NCBI GenBank assembly: GCA_964651435.1
Contig: CAZYVU010000002.1
Span: 60,069-124,068 of the forward strand
Length of the DNA: 64,000 nucleotides
Reading direction: 5' to 3'
DNA from: CAZYVU01 sp964651435
GTDB taxonomy: Bacteria > Desulfobacterota > Syntrophorhabdia > Syntrophorhabdales > CAYQXL01
The translations under genes were made by a program, and so were the position numbers. Shown one piece after another: positions 46,130 through 54,916 of the stretch. Positions within the stretch are counted from its first letter, which is position 1. Each line of letters begins with the position of its first letter. Under the pieces are notes generated by a model. It saw nothing but the letters and a program-made list of their open reading frames with translations. It did not search any database and had not been told where the DNA came from.

Positions 46130-47098
46130 ATGTATTGGACAGCCGGATCAGATCATGTGTGCAGGGGTACTTGTGCAGTTCTGTTAGCATTCTCGATGCT
46201 CCTTGGGGCCTGCGCAACCGATACAGCCAGAGGAGCAAAGGATGCGCCTCAGCCTGTTGCCCAGGCCGTTTCGCAGTCCTTTGCCGATCCTGCAACGGGC
46301 ATGGAATTTGTTGTCGTTAAGGGGAAATGTTTTGATATGGGCGACACCTTTGGGGATGGCGGTCCCGCCGAACAGCCCGTCCATACGGTCTGCGTAGGCA
46401 GCTTCACCATGGGTAAGCATGAGGTCACGGTGGGGCAGTTTACGGCCTTTGCCAACGCTACGGGGTATACGACGGATGCGGAACGGGGGGACGGGTGCTA
46501 TGGGCTGACACGGCTCGGACTGAAGAAAGATAAGGAGAAGAACTGGCGGAACCCCGGATTTAACCAGACGGCGAAGCATCCTGTCGTGTGTGTCTCCTGG
46601 AACGATGCCAAGGCATTTATTGACTGGATGTCGGCGACTTCCGGCACGCCGTACCGTCTGCCGACGGAAGCGGAGTGGGAGTATGCTGCACGCTCCGGAG
46701 GGAAGGCGCACCAATACGCTTGGGGACGAGGCAAACCGTCGGGCAATATAGCCGATTCGTCGCTGGCAGGAAGATTTGCCGGCAGGGAGACATGGGAAGG
46801 CTACGATGACAGCACCGTCTATACCGCCGCGATAGGATCATTCAAGCCCAACGAGCTTGGCCTTTATGACATGACCGGGAACGTATGGGAATGGATGAGT
46901 GATTGGTACGACGAGGCCTACTACAGGGCAAGCCCCAAGGAGAATCCTGCCGGGCCTTCCAGCGGCGAACTACGGTCGATTCGCGGCGGAGGCTGGCTCA
47001 GCAAGCCTGGAGATCTTAGGCTGACAAAACGGTTCGGAATGAGCCCTTCAACGAGCGTAGACAACATGGGATTCAGGGTCGCCGGACCTCCGCGATAG
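46130..47098 (+). CDS. SUMF1/FGE-sulfatase domain lipoprotein
   Basis: The start ATG 46130 follows GGGGAGG and gives a lipoprotein signal with lipobox LLGAC; the frame open from 46019 was not used. The 322-residue product contains a complete SUMF1 domain (GMEFVVVKGKCFDMGDTF, ITMGKHEVT-like, RLPTEAEWEYAAR, GLYDMTGNVWEWMSDWY, RGGGW). The C-terminal region lacks the two closely spaced cysteines that catalyse formylglycine formation, so it is probably not an active FGE and may be a binding or structural protein of the cell envelope. Confidence 0.88.
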   Translation: MYWTAGSDHVCRGTCAVLLAFSMLLGACATDTARGAKDAPQPVAQAVSQSFADPATGMEFVVVKGKCFDMGDTFGDGGPAEQPVHTVCVGSFTMGKHEVTVGQFTAFANATGYTTDAERGDGCYGLTRLGLKKDKEKNWRNPGFNQTAKHPVVCVSWNDAKAFIDWMSATSGTPYRLPTEAEWEYAARSGGKAHQYAWGRGKPSGNIADSSLAGRFAGRETWEGYDDSTVYTAAIGSFKPNELGLYDMTGNVWEWMSDWYDEAYYRASPKENPAGPSSGELRSIRGGGWLSKPGDLRLTKRFGMSPSTSVDNMGFRVAGPPR

Positions 47099-47172
47099 GG
47101 GCCCTGAGCCTTCCCGACAGATAGCCGCGATTGCCTGCCAACGGCAGGTGCCGGGAAAAGGAGTGAAGCCAT

Positions 47173-48394
47173 ATGAGCCGTAAGGCTCTGCCGTCCGACG
47201 TCTTGCGAGACATCTTCGCCGCGGCATTGCGGGCCGTCGATCCGAGAGAGGCGGTTAAGACGAGGCTGGCGACGATAGACGAGATGTTGGCCTCGCAGCA
47301 ATCGTCAAGACTTTTTCTCCTGTCCTTTGGTAAGGCGGCCTACTCCATGGCCGTGCCGGTGGCCGAGGTCTTTGCTGACAACATCGAGAGAGGCCTGGTT
47401 ATCACCAAGTATGGCCATCTTGGTGGTGCGCCGCTGGGTAAAAATGTCCGCTGTCTTGAGGCCGGCCACCCGCTCCCGGATGGGGCGGGCCGGCAGCCAC
47501 GTTGACGGCCGTAGAAGAGCTCGCTGCCATTGCCAAGGATGTTGTCGTTCTCTGCCTCATTTCGTGAGGTGGCTCGGCTATCTTTGTCGCCCCCATGGAT
47601 CCCTTGACGTTGGCGGAAAAGCAGTCCGTGACGGGGGCGCTGCTTAGGGCGGGGGCGGACATCGGACGTTATCGGCGACCGGCTTGACGTCATAGCGTCG
47701 GGGCCCACGGCACCCGACAGTTCCACCTATCGGGACGCCCTCAACGTCATATCCCGTTACGGGATCGCAGAGAGCGTGCCTCATGGGGCGTCGAGGCTCA
47801 TTATGGGGGGGCATCAGTGGGCGGGTGGTTGATACGCCGAAGGCGGGAAGCGCCGTCTTCGACAACGTCGATAATATCATCGTGGGCAGCAACGCGATGG
47901 CCCTGAGCGCTGCATCGGCAAGGGCGCGTGAGCTGGGGTTTGAGACCATTATGCTGTCTTGAGGGGTGATGGGGGAGGCGTCGGTGGTAGCCCAAGACTG
48001 GGCCCGGCGCGCATTGGCGCTTAGAATTGAAATGGGACGCACCGGCGGGCCGCTCTGTGTCTTTGCCGGCGGCGAGACGAGGGTGACGGTGACGGGATCG
48101 GGCGTGGGAGGACGGAATACGGAAATGGCCCTTGCATTCGCCTTGGAGATAGTTGGGACGGAAGGGATCACGTTTCTCTCGGCAGGCACCGACGGCACCG
48201 ACGGTCCTACGGATGCCGCCGGTGCGTTGGTGAATGGGGCCACCGTTGGTGAGGCCTCCAAAAGAGGCCTCGACGCGGCTGCTTATCTGAAGAATAACGA
48301 TAGCTGCACGTTTTTCGAGAAGGCCGGAGGGCTTTTCGTTACCGGTCCCACGGGCACAAACGTCATGGACCTCCAGGTCCTTCTCGTCCAATGA
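47173..48394 (+). pseudogene. broken glycerate 2-kinase gene (MOFRL/GCK family)
   Basis: Three pieces in different frames make one family member. The N-terminus (from ATG 47173, SFGKAAYSMAVPVAE and EAGHPLPDGAG) loses frame near 47500. The next frame reads TAVEELAAIAKDVVVLCLIS, then an in-frame TGA (47565-47567) where the family has a Gly, then GGSAIFVAPMDPLTLAE. About 30-40 residues are missing near 47664, before VIGDRLDVIASGPT. Another frameshift lies near 47815 and a second TGA at 47960-47962, followed by an intact MOFRL C-terminus (SGVGGRNTEMALAFA, AGTDGTDGPTDAAGA). Five lesions cannot all be sequencing errors, so the gene is dead. Confidence 0.9.
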
Positions 48395-48418
48395 GCAGAA
48401 GCGCGGTGCCTCCCCTGG

Positions 48419-49996
48419 CTACCTCAATTTGAAGCGCTGTATCTTGCCTGTCGTGCTCTTGGGCAGCTCCTTGACAAACTCGATAAACCGGGGATACTTG
48501 TATTTGGCCAGCCGGTCCAGAACCCATTTTTTCAGTTCTTCGGCCAGTGCATCGGACGCCTCGAATCCGTCGCGGAGCACCACAAAGGCCTTCGGCTTCG
48601 CCAGCCCCTTTTCGTCCGGATGGCCGACGACGGCGCATTCCATAACGGCCCCGTGCTGATCCAGGCAGTTCTCGACCTCAAGGGGCGATACCCAAATGCC
48701 GCCGACCTTGAGCATATCGTCAGCCCGTCCGGCGCACCAGAAATAGCCATCGTCGTCCTGGTAGTACTTGTCGCCCGTGTTGATCCATTCGCCTTGCATG
48801 GTAGTCCGAGACTTTTCCCGCTTGCGCCAGTATTGCTGGGCGGCGCTATCGCCCTTGACGTGGAGCGTGCCGATTTCACCCTTGGGCACCTCCTGCCCCT
48901 CCTCGTCTACAAGCTTTAGCTCGTAGCCCGGAACGGGTTTGCCCGTGGACCCCGGCCTTACGTCCCCGGGTCTGTTGCTCAGGAATATGTGGAGCATCTC
49001 CGTCGAACCTATGCCGTCCAGGATTTCCACCCCGAAGCGCTCCTTCCAGCGGTAATAGATGTCCGTGGGCAGGGCCTCGCCGGCAGACACGCAGATGCGG
49101 ACAGATGAGAGCTCATGAGACCCATTGGCGTCGGCCCTAACTCCACGCTCCTTATCTTTTCGCTCGGCGTACTCGAGCATCTGTCCGTAGAGAGTCGGTA
49201 TACCGAAAAAGACGGTGGGACGAAACTTCTCAAGATGCCTAAAGACGTTCTCAGGCGTCGGTCCCTGGACGTTAAGGACCGCCGATCCACCGACAGACAT
49301 AGGGAAGTACATACCGTTGCCGAGGCCGTAGGCAAAAAAGAGCCGGGCTGCGGAAAAGACGATGTCGTGTTCCGTAAGTCCAAGGACCTGTTGGGCATAG
49401 GCTTGGGAGGTAACCACCATGTCGTACTGGGAGTGGATGGCCCCTTTTGGGGATCCTGTGGACCCGGAGCTGTAGAGCCAAAAGCCAACGTCGTCCTTCG
49501 TCGTGTATTCGGTTTTCAGGGTGGCAGGGGCATGTCTGTACTTTTGTTTAAAGGGGATATAGGCTCCATTGACCTCCGATATGACGATCAGGTCACGAAG
49601 GTAGTGAAGATCGCCCTTAATCCGGTTGATGACCGGAACGAGCTGCTCCGATATGACCAGAACCTTGGATCTGCTGTCGTTCAGGTAGAATTCGTAGTCT
49701 TCAGGGGTGAGCATGGTGTTGATGGGGATTGGGACGGCGCCTATTTTGATGGCACCCCAGAAGACGGCGTAAAACTGAGGCACATCGAGCATAAGGATGA
49801 CGACCCGGTCGTCTACAGTGACCCCGAGCTCGCGCAGGCCGTTGGCCGTTTTGTTCGTCATCTTCTGCAATTCGTTGTACGTGTAATTGCGGTACTCCGT
49901 GTAGACGGCGGTTTTATGGCCTCGCCCCTGCCGTACGTTTCTGTCAACAAAGTAGTCCGCTGCATTAAAAAAGTCCTCTGGCGTTCCGTGTACCAT
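48419..49996 (-). CDS. benzoate-CoA ligase family (aryl-CoA) ligase
   Basis: The enzyme of about 525 residues activates an aromatic acid to its CoA thioester with ATP. Adenylate-forming motifs are YSSGSTGSPKGA, GIGSTEMLHIFLSNRPGDVRPG-like (benzoate-CoA ligase group), GEWINTGDKYY and the late Lys in PKSTTGKIQRF. ATG 49996 has AAGGAG five bases upstream; ATG 50026 overlaps the previous stop as ATGA and is the alternative. It ends a probable seven-gene operon behind the hydrogenase genes, which suggests that aromatic acid activation and H2 metabolism are expressed together. The exact acid (benzoate, hydroxybenzoate) is not settled. Confidence 0.9.
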   Translation of the reverse strand: MVHGTPEDFFNAADYFVDRNVRQGRGHKTAVYTEYRNYTYNELQKMTNKTANGLRELGVTVDDRVVILMLDVPQFYAVFWGAIKIGAVPIPINTMLTPEDYEFYLNDSRSKVLVISEQLVPVINRIKGDLHYLRDLIVISEVNGAYIPFKQKYRHAPATLKTEYTTKDDVGFWLYSSGSTGSPKGAIHSQYDMVVTSQAYAQQVLGLTEHDIVFSAARLFFAYGLGNGMYFPMSVGGSAVLNVQGPTPENVFRHLEKFRPTVFFGIPTLYGQMLEYAERKDKERGVRADANGSHELSSVRICVSAGEALPTDIYYRWKERFGVEILDGIGSTEMLHIFLSNRPGDVRPGSTGKPVPGYELKLVDEEGQEVPKGEIGTLHVKGDSAAQQYWRKREKSRTTMQGEWINTGDKYYQDDDGYFWCAGRADDMLKVGGIWVSPLEVENCLDQHGAVMECAVVGHPDEKGLAKPKAFVVLRDGFEASDALAEELKKWVLDRLAKYKYPRFIEFVKELPKSTTGKIQRFKLR

Positions 49997-50022
49997 GGCA
50001 TCTCCTTTTTGTAGTTCGTCAT

Positions 50023-51192
50023 TCATATATACTCTATGCTTACGAGTTTACCCATCTTTCGGAGCTTTTCGGCCAACAGTTCGACGATGACCTCCCTGGG
50101 GAATACCCCCATTTGCCTGAAAACGATACCCTGATGTCCCGGGTTCTTGGCCGTGCCGACGAAAAAGTGAATCGTGTCCGAGGCATGAAAAAGGCGGTAA
50201 AGGGTTGATACGGAGGATGTCTTGTCGAGCCTGTCGCGGTCTTCTTCCAAAATGTTGTAAAGCTGGTTCAGTGTGACGGCGCCTTCGGTAGCGAAGTCGA
50301 TGCCTTCTATGGCATAGGAGGGGGGGTTGTGGAAGGCGCTCGAAAGGCCCTTCACATCCACGGACACGGAAAGCACCCGGGCTACCATCTCCGCAGTTGT
50401 GGAGCCGCATACCACCTTGGTTCCTTCAGCCGCCACAAAATCTTGCACAGTCTTCTTGTCGCGTGCCCTGCTGGCCGGGGGTCCCGTGAGCACGTTCAGC
50501 ACCTTTGCCTCCCTACAGAGGAGAAGGAGGCAGGTCGTGTCGTCACCGTAGGTGGCTCCCGATATGTCCTTCACCCTGTCCAGGACCTTCTGGGGAATGT
50601 CACGGAGGTCGACTCTCTGCACCAAAGAGCCGTTGATGAAATCGCGTACCCCCTCTACGCCCCAGCCCATTCGGTACTGATGGCCAAGCCCTGCCTGGCT
50701 CACCCCATCGCTGAAGAGGATGACGCCGTCACCGTAATCGAGAATCGTGTTCACCTCGGCTATCATCTCCAGGCCCATCGGAAAAACGCGGGCCTGAGGC
50801 TGGTAGGCCGCAAAGTTTCGGTTTACGAGGATAGGTGAGGGGATCTCATAGGAGATGATCGTTGCATGACCGCTGCTCAGAACGCGACAGATAGAGAAAG
50901 CGGAAAATGGGATATCATTGGTTCTGGCCTCATGCATGGTCTCGACCACTTTTCCGCAGGCTTCTCGGATGGTGAATCCAAGGTGGACCAATTCCATGAG
51001 GCGCGAAGCGCACATGACGGCGGCTACGCGAGCCTTGATCCCCGTGCCTATGCCGTCGGCCAATACGGCGGTGGTGGCCTCAGGCGTCCGGTCCACGACC
51101 ACATAGTCGCCGCAGACCCTTCCCGCCCTTTTTGCGCTCTGGGCGGTGACGATCTCCACATACTTCTTTTGCTCACTGGTGTTTGGTCTCAT
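50023..51192 (-). CDS. SpoIIE/PP2C-type protein phosphatase linked to the sensory hydrogenase
   Basis: This phosphatase of about 389 residues has PPM metal motifs ADGIGTG, LFSDGVS and GDDTT in the first 230 residues, then a C-terminal domain of about 150 residues of unknown type. ATG 51192 is used; GTG 51201 is possible. It overlaps the 3' end of hydS by 20 bases. Phosphatases of this kind accompany group C [FeFe] hydrogenases in other anaerobes, where they are thought to pass on the H2 signal. It lacks membrane helices and other sensor domains, so its input probably comes from HydS. Confidence 0.9.
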   Translation of the reverse strand: MRPNTSEQKKYVEIVTAQSAKRAGRVCGDYVVVDRTPEATTAVLADGIGTGIKARVAAVMCASRLMELVHLGFTIREACGKVVETMHEARTNDIPFSAFSICRVLSSGHATIISYEIPSPILVNRNFAAYQPQARVFPMGLEMIAEVNTILDYGDGVILFSDGVSQAGLGHQYRMGWGVEGVRDFINGSLVQRVDLRDIPQKVLDRVKDISGATYGDDTTCLLLLCREAKVLNVLTGPPASRARDKKTVQDFVAAEGTKVVCGSTTAEMVARVLSVSVDVKGLSSAFHNPPSYAIEGIDFATEGAVTLNQLYNILEEDRDRLDKTSSVSTLYRLFHASDTIHFFVGTAKNPGHQGIVFRQMGVFPREVIVELLAEKLRKMGKLVSIEYI

Positions 51193-52903
51193 CTCCCTCA
51201 CTCAAACTGAGCAGCTTCCTTACCAACTCCTCTCCCCTGGCTGTGCTTTCGCCGAGAAACTGAGCCATATTTTGCGCCATCTTTATCTGATGCTGCAAAA
51301 GTTCGTTTGCCTGCTCGATGGTCTGGGACCTGATGTCGTTCAGCCTCTTCTCCTGCTCCTGCTGGCTTGTGATATTAACGAAGATGCCTACGATTTGCCT
51401 CTCCTGCTTGAGAACGTAGAGCAACTCCCGGCAGAGGAGATTGTAGTGGTGATGGGTTACGGTAATGTCGAGGCTGTCGACGACCCCCGAAATGAGCCTC
51501 TCGAAGGGGGCCGGATCCATGAGGTAGGACACATGTCTTCCCACTACGGCATCAGAGCAGAGAAAGAACTTCTTGAAAGCGGGGTTGACCCCAAGGATTT
51601 TCAACTCCTCATCGAGCATGATGATCCCGTTGGGTGTCGTTGTAAAAATCTGGTCCGTCCTCCGTTCTGCCAGACGTCTCATGTAGGGTATGCACATCTC
51701 CGGTTCTGCCATCCCCAGCACCACGGCCCTCGCCTTCTCCCTACAACTCCCGTATCCACAAGCCCCGCAGTTGAGCTGCTGCTGCGGATCCGATTTGCCC
51801 GTGCGCTCCAGAACCTGCCGGATCTCTTCCTCCGAGACGGGAACCATTACACTCTCGCCATGCTGAAACGACGCCGTAAAGAGATGGCCGTCCTCGACAG
51901 GAGGCGCTTCGTTGGCCCCCCTTATCTCCCTGTCGTATTCGATAATATCCTTTCTTCTCTCGAAGAGGTTTTTGTCCATGCTGATCCCCGGGCCGTTAAT
52001 GCAACCTTGGCTGCAAAAGAGGGGTTCGATGAGGGTGTAGGAGGCTTCGCCGGGAATGTTCTTAAGCAGCTCCCTTACGCTCTCTATGCCGTCGACCCGC
52101 AGGAGGTTCATGTTGAAGCCGTCGTCTTCGAGGCCTGCTGTCTTGATGAGGCCCCCGGGCAGCGGGTACAACTGGGCGGCAGGAAGCGGTTTCTCATCAA
52201 AGCTGCTCTCCTCGCAGGTGGTGAGGCTTATGTTCCTTTGCTCGAGCCACAGGGAAAGCTCCCTGAAGGTGAGAACGCAGTCTACATCGCTGGCGATGTC
52301 GGGCCGAAAAAGCTCCGACTTCTTGGCAACGCAGGGGCCGATGAATACGACCTTGATCTCTCTGCCGAGCTTCTTCTTCAACATCCGTGCATGGGCTACC
52401 ATGGGGGAGACGAGGGGCAAAAGGTTGTCCACAAGTTCGGGCTGGTATTTCTCGATATAGTTGATGAGCGCCGGGCAGGCCGTGGCCACACGGGCTTTTC
52501 CGCGATCCTCGCTCACGAGCTTTCTGGAGTGAGCCGATATCTGATATGCCCCGTGGGACGTCTGGCCCACATATCGAAAGCCGAGGGCCCTCAGCGCCGA
52601 CGCCAGGCGGTTTCTCTGCCACCCGCCGTACACGGCCGCAAAGGAGGGCGCTACGCTGGCGGCTACGAAGTATTCTTTGTCAATAAAGGTCTGGGCCACA
52701 TCGATATGGTGACGAAAGGACTTGGCCTGCTGCGGGCATTCGCGTATGCACGTACCACAGGCGATGCACCGCTTGTTGTCGACGTACGCCTGTCCTCTCT
52801 CCATACGTATGGCCTTTACCGGACAGGCCCTCAGGCACCGGTAGCAGTCCCTGCAGCGGGCCGTGAGGGTGAAAACGATCTGTTGAGCTCCCGCGTCAAA
52901 CAT
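51173..52903 (-). CDS. hydS: group C-like sensory [FeFe] hydrogenase with PAS domain (HydS)
   Basis: The 576-residue protein has two [4Fe-4S] sites (CRDCYRCLRACP, CIACGTCIRECP), the H-cluster domain with ligands Cys143 (ATACPAL), Cys191 (GPCVAKKSE), Cys297 and Cys301 (LFCSQGCINGPG), another Fe-S motif (CGACGYGSC and a Cys about 20 residues later), a PAS domain (about 420-525) and a C-terminal coil. The cysteine that shuttles protons in catalytic enzymes (first Cys of the usual SCCP) is Ala142 here, and the Met of L3 is Phe. These changes, and PAS in place of an electron-transfer partner, point to H2 or redox sensing rather than turnover. Confidence 0.92.
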   Translation of the reverse strand: MFDAGAQQIVFTLTARCRDCYRCLRACPVKAIRMERGQAYVDNKRCIACGTCIRECPQQAKSFRHHIDVAQTFIDKEYFVAASVAPSFAAVYGGWQRNRLASALRALGFRYVGQTSHGAYQISAHSRKLVSEDRGKARVATACPALINYIEKYQPELVDNLLPLVSPMVAHARMLKKKLGREIKVVFIGPCVAKKSELFRPDIASDVDCVLTFRELSLWLEQRNISLTTCEESSFDEKPLPAAQLYPLPGGLIKTAGLEDDGFNMNLLRVDGIESVRELLKNIPGEASYTLIEPLFCSQGCINGPGISMDKNLFERRKDIIEYDREIRGANEAPPVEDGHLFTASFQHGESVMVPVSEEEIRQVLERTGKSDPQQQLNCGACGYGSCREKARAVVLGMAEPEMCIPYMRRLAERRTDQIFTTTPNGIIMLDEELKILGVNPAFKKFFLCSDAVVGRHVSYLMDPAPFERLISGVVDSLDITVTHHHYNLLCRELLYVLKQERQIVGIFVNITSQQEQEKRLNDIRSQTIEQANELLQHQIKMAQNMAQFLGESTARGEELVRKLLSLSEGDETKHQ

Positions 52904-52918
52904 CAGAGTCCTCCCCTG

Positions 52919-54916
52919 TCAACGGCACTGCCTTTCTATGGCTTGTGCCGCCATATCTATGGTGCATCCCTGAATAATGTCTTCCCCAACCCTAATGGTG
53001 GGACCCTTGTCGCACCTCTCGAAGCAGAAGGACGCGCTCACCCTCACCTTGTCACCAAGATCGTTTCTCCGGATGTGCTCGAGGATGTCGTGGAGCAGTT
53101 TCTGGGAGCCCTTAAGGAAGCAGCCGGTGCCGAAGCAGACATTGACATCCACGTTACCGTCGGCGCTGCAGCCACTCAGTTCCATGCCTCCCTCGGTGAT
53201 CCTCTTCCTGCTCTTATAGCCCGTGTGAAGGAGCCTGTGGGCATTTTCGCCTCCCACATCGCCCAGAAACGTCCCGTAAAGCTCTGCCACGTAGGGGTTT
53301 TCCTGCGATTTGTGGAGCTCAAGCATCCTGTCATTGTCGTAGATCCCTTTGGTTCTCTTGCGCCGAGCCGCGGGATCGGACGAGACGGGCTGCCCGGCTC
53401 CGCCGACGCATCCGCCCGGGCACGCCATGACCTCAACAAGGTCATACCGGGCTTCTCCGGACTTGATCTTCTCCAAAAGCCGGCGGGCGTTTCCGAGGCC
53501 GCTCACCACGGCAAGGGAGAACTCTGTACCGTCTACCTTAAGGGATGCCTCCCGGATACCATCCTCGCCCCTGACGCTCATGAACTCGTAGTTCTCACGC
53601 TTTTCGCCCGTCAGTTTCTCCGTCACATAGCGCAGCACCGCCTCGGAAACGCCTCCTGAATTGCCGAAGATGACACCTGCGCCGGTCTTGAAGCCGAAGG
53701 GCAGATGGAAGGCCTCGGGCTCCAGTTCTTTGAAGTGGATGCCGGCCTCTTCAATCATGCGGCCCAGCTCCTGGGTCGTCAGCACATGGTCGACATCCCG
53801 GATGCCGTCACGCTGAAACTCCGGCCTCTTAGCCTCGAACTTCTTCGCCGTGCAGGGCATGATGGACACCACAACGACCTTCGACTGGTCGACCCGGAGG
53901 CCGTGAGCGAGGAGTTCCTTGGCCAGGGCCCCGAACATCTGCTGCGGTGAGCGGCAGGTGGAGAGATGACTGACAAATTCGGGGTAGTACTGCTCCACAA
54001 ACTTGACCCATGCGGGACAGCATGAGGTGAATTGCGGTATGTGGCCATTTGTCTCGATCCGCTTGATAAACTCATTGCTCTCCTCGAGGACCGTGAGGTC
54101 GGCGGTGAAGGACGTGTCAAAGACCCTGTCGAATCCCATGGCCCTAAGGGCTGCCGCCATCTGGCCCGTCGTTGTTACGCCCGGCTCCATACCGAAGACT
54201 TCTCCAAGGGCGACGCGCACGGCAGGGGCTACCTGGGCAATGACCACCTTTTCCGGGTCGTGGAGGGCCTGCCAGACGTCGTCCACCTCCGACCGGGGTG
54301 TCAGGGCGCCCGTGGGGCAGATGCGGGCGCACTGGCCGCAGTTCACACATTCCACCTGGTCCAGGTTCTTTCCAAAGGATGGTGCAACCACCGTATGGGT
54401 ACCCCGGTACGCAAAGTCGATGGCACCGACCGACTGCACCTCCGAGCAAATGCGCACGCAGTCGCCGCAGAGCACGCACTTGTTGGGGTCCCTTACAAGG
54501 GAGGGGGAGGAGCTGTCAATGGGAACGTCCCGGTTCTGATTCTTGAACCGAATCTTTGTGATGCCAAGCCTCCGGGCCAGAGACTGGAGTTGGCAGGTGG
54601 TGCTCTTCTGGCATGTGGGGCAACTTTGGCTGTGGTTTGCCAGAAGCAGCTCGACGATGATCTTCCGCATCTTTCTGATCTCTTCGGTGTTCGTTCGGAT
54701 GCGCATGCCCAGGGCAGGTGGTGTCGAGCAGGCCGGGACGAGCCCCATACCCTCCACGTCGACCATACAAAGACGGCAGGCCCCGTAAACACTCAGTTCC
54801 GAGTGATAGCAGAACGTGGGAAGGTCGATCTTCGCTTTTCGTATGAGCTCAAGGAGGTTCTGTTCCTTTTCGATGGGGATATCCTTCTTGTCGATGGTTA
54901 CAAAGTCCTTATTCAC
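52919..54916 (-). CDS. hydA: [FeFe] hydrogenase catalytic subunit HydA (trimeric, NADH/ferredoxin type)
   Basis: GTG 54916 is the start, seven bases after AAGGAGGAG; the frame upstream belongs to hydB. The 665-residue enzyme carries an N-terminal [2Fe-2S] domain (CYHSELSVYGACRLC), a His-ligated [4Fe-4S] site (HSQSCPTCQKSTTC), two [4Fe-4S] sites (CVLCGDC, CVNCGQC) and the H-cluster with TSCCPAW (proton-relay Cys299, ligand Cys300), MPCTAKKFE (Cys355) and MACPGGCVGG (Cys499, Cys503). A C-terminal thioredoxin-like [2Fe-2S] domain (CFGTGC, CFERC) is the extension seen in bifurcating HydA. It overlaps hydB by 8 bases. Confidence 0.96.
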   Translation of the reverse strand: MNKDFVTIDKKDIPIEKEQNLLELIRKAKIDLPTFCYHSELSVYGACRLCMVDVEGMGLVPACSTPPALGMRIRTNTEEIRKMRKIIVELLLANHSQSCPTCQKSTTCQLQSLARRLGITKIRFKNQNRDVPIDSSSPSLVRDPNKCVLCGDCVRICSEVQSVGAIDFAYRGTHTVVAPSFGKNLDQVECVNCGQCARICPTGALTPRSEVDDVWQALHDPEKVVIAQVAPAVRVALGEVFGMEPGVTTTGQMAAALRAMGFDRVFDTSFTADLTVLEESNEFIKRIETNGHIPQFTSCCPAWVKFVEQYYPEFVSHLSTCRSPQQMFGALAKELLAHGLRVDQSKVVVVSIMPCTAKKFEAKRPEFQRDGIRDVDHVLTTQELGRMIEEAGIHFKELEPEAFHLPFGFKTGAGVIFGNSGGVSEAVLRYVTEKLTGEKRENYEFMSVRGEDGIREASLKVDGTEFSLAVVSGLGNARRLLEKIKSGEARYDLVEVMACPGGCVGGAGQPVSSDPAARRKRTKGIYDNDRMLELHKSQENPYVAELYGTFLGDVGGENAHRLLHTGYKSRKRITEGGMELSGCSADGNVDVNVCFGTGCFLKGSQKLLHDILEHIRRNDLGDKVRVSASFCFERCDKGPTIRVGEDIIQGCTIDMAAQAIERQCR

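Noticed and set aside
47565..47567. In-frame TGA in the glycerate kinase gene as selenocysteine
   Set aside because: The family has Gly here, no Sec insertion hairpin was seen, and frameshifts and a deletion show that the gene is broken.
51146..53659. 837-residue plus-strand open frame
   Set aside because: It lies opposite the HydS and HydA genes, which have full catalytic motifs; the frame is an antisense shadow due to GC-rich codons.
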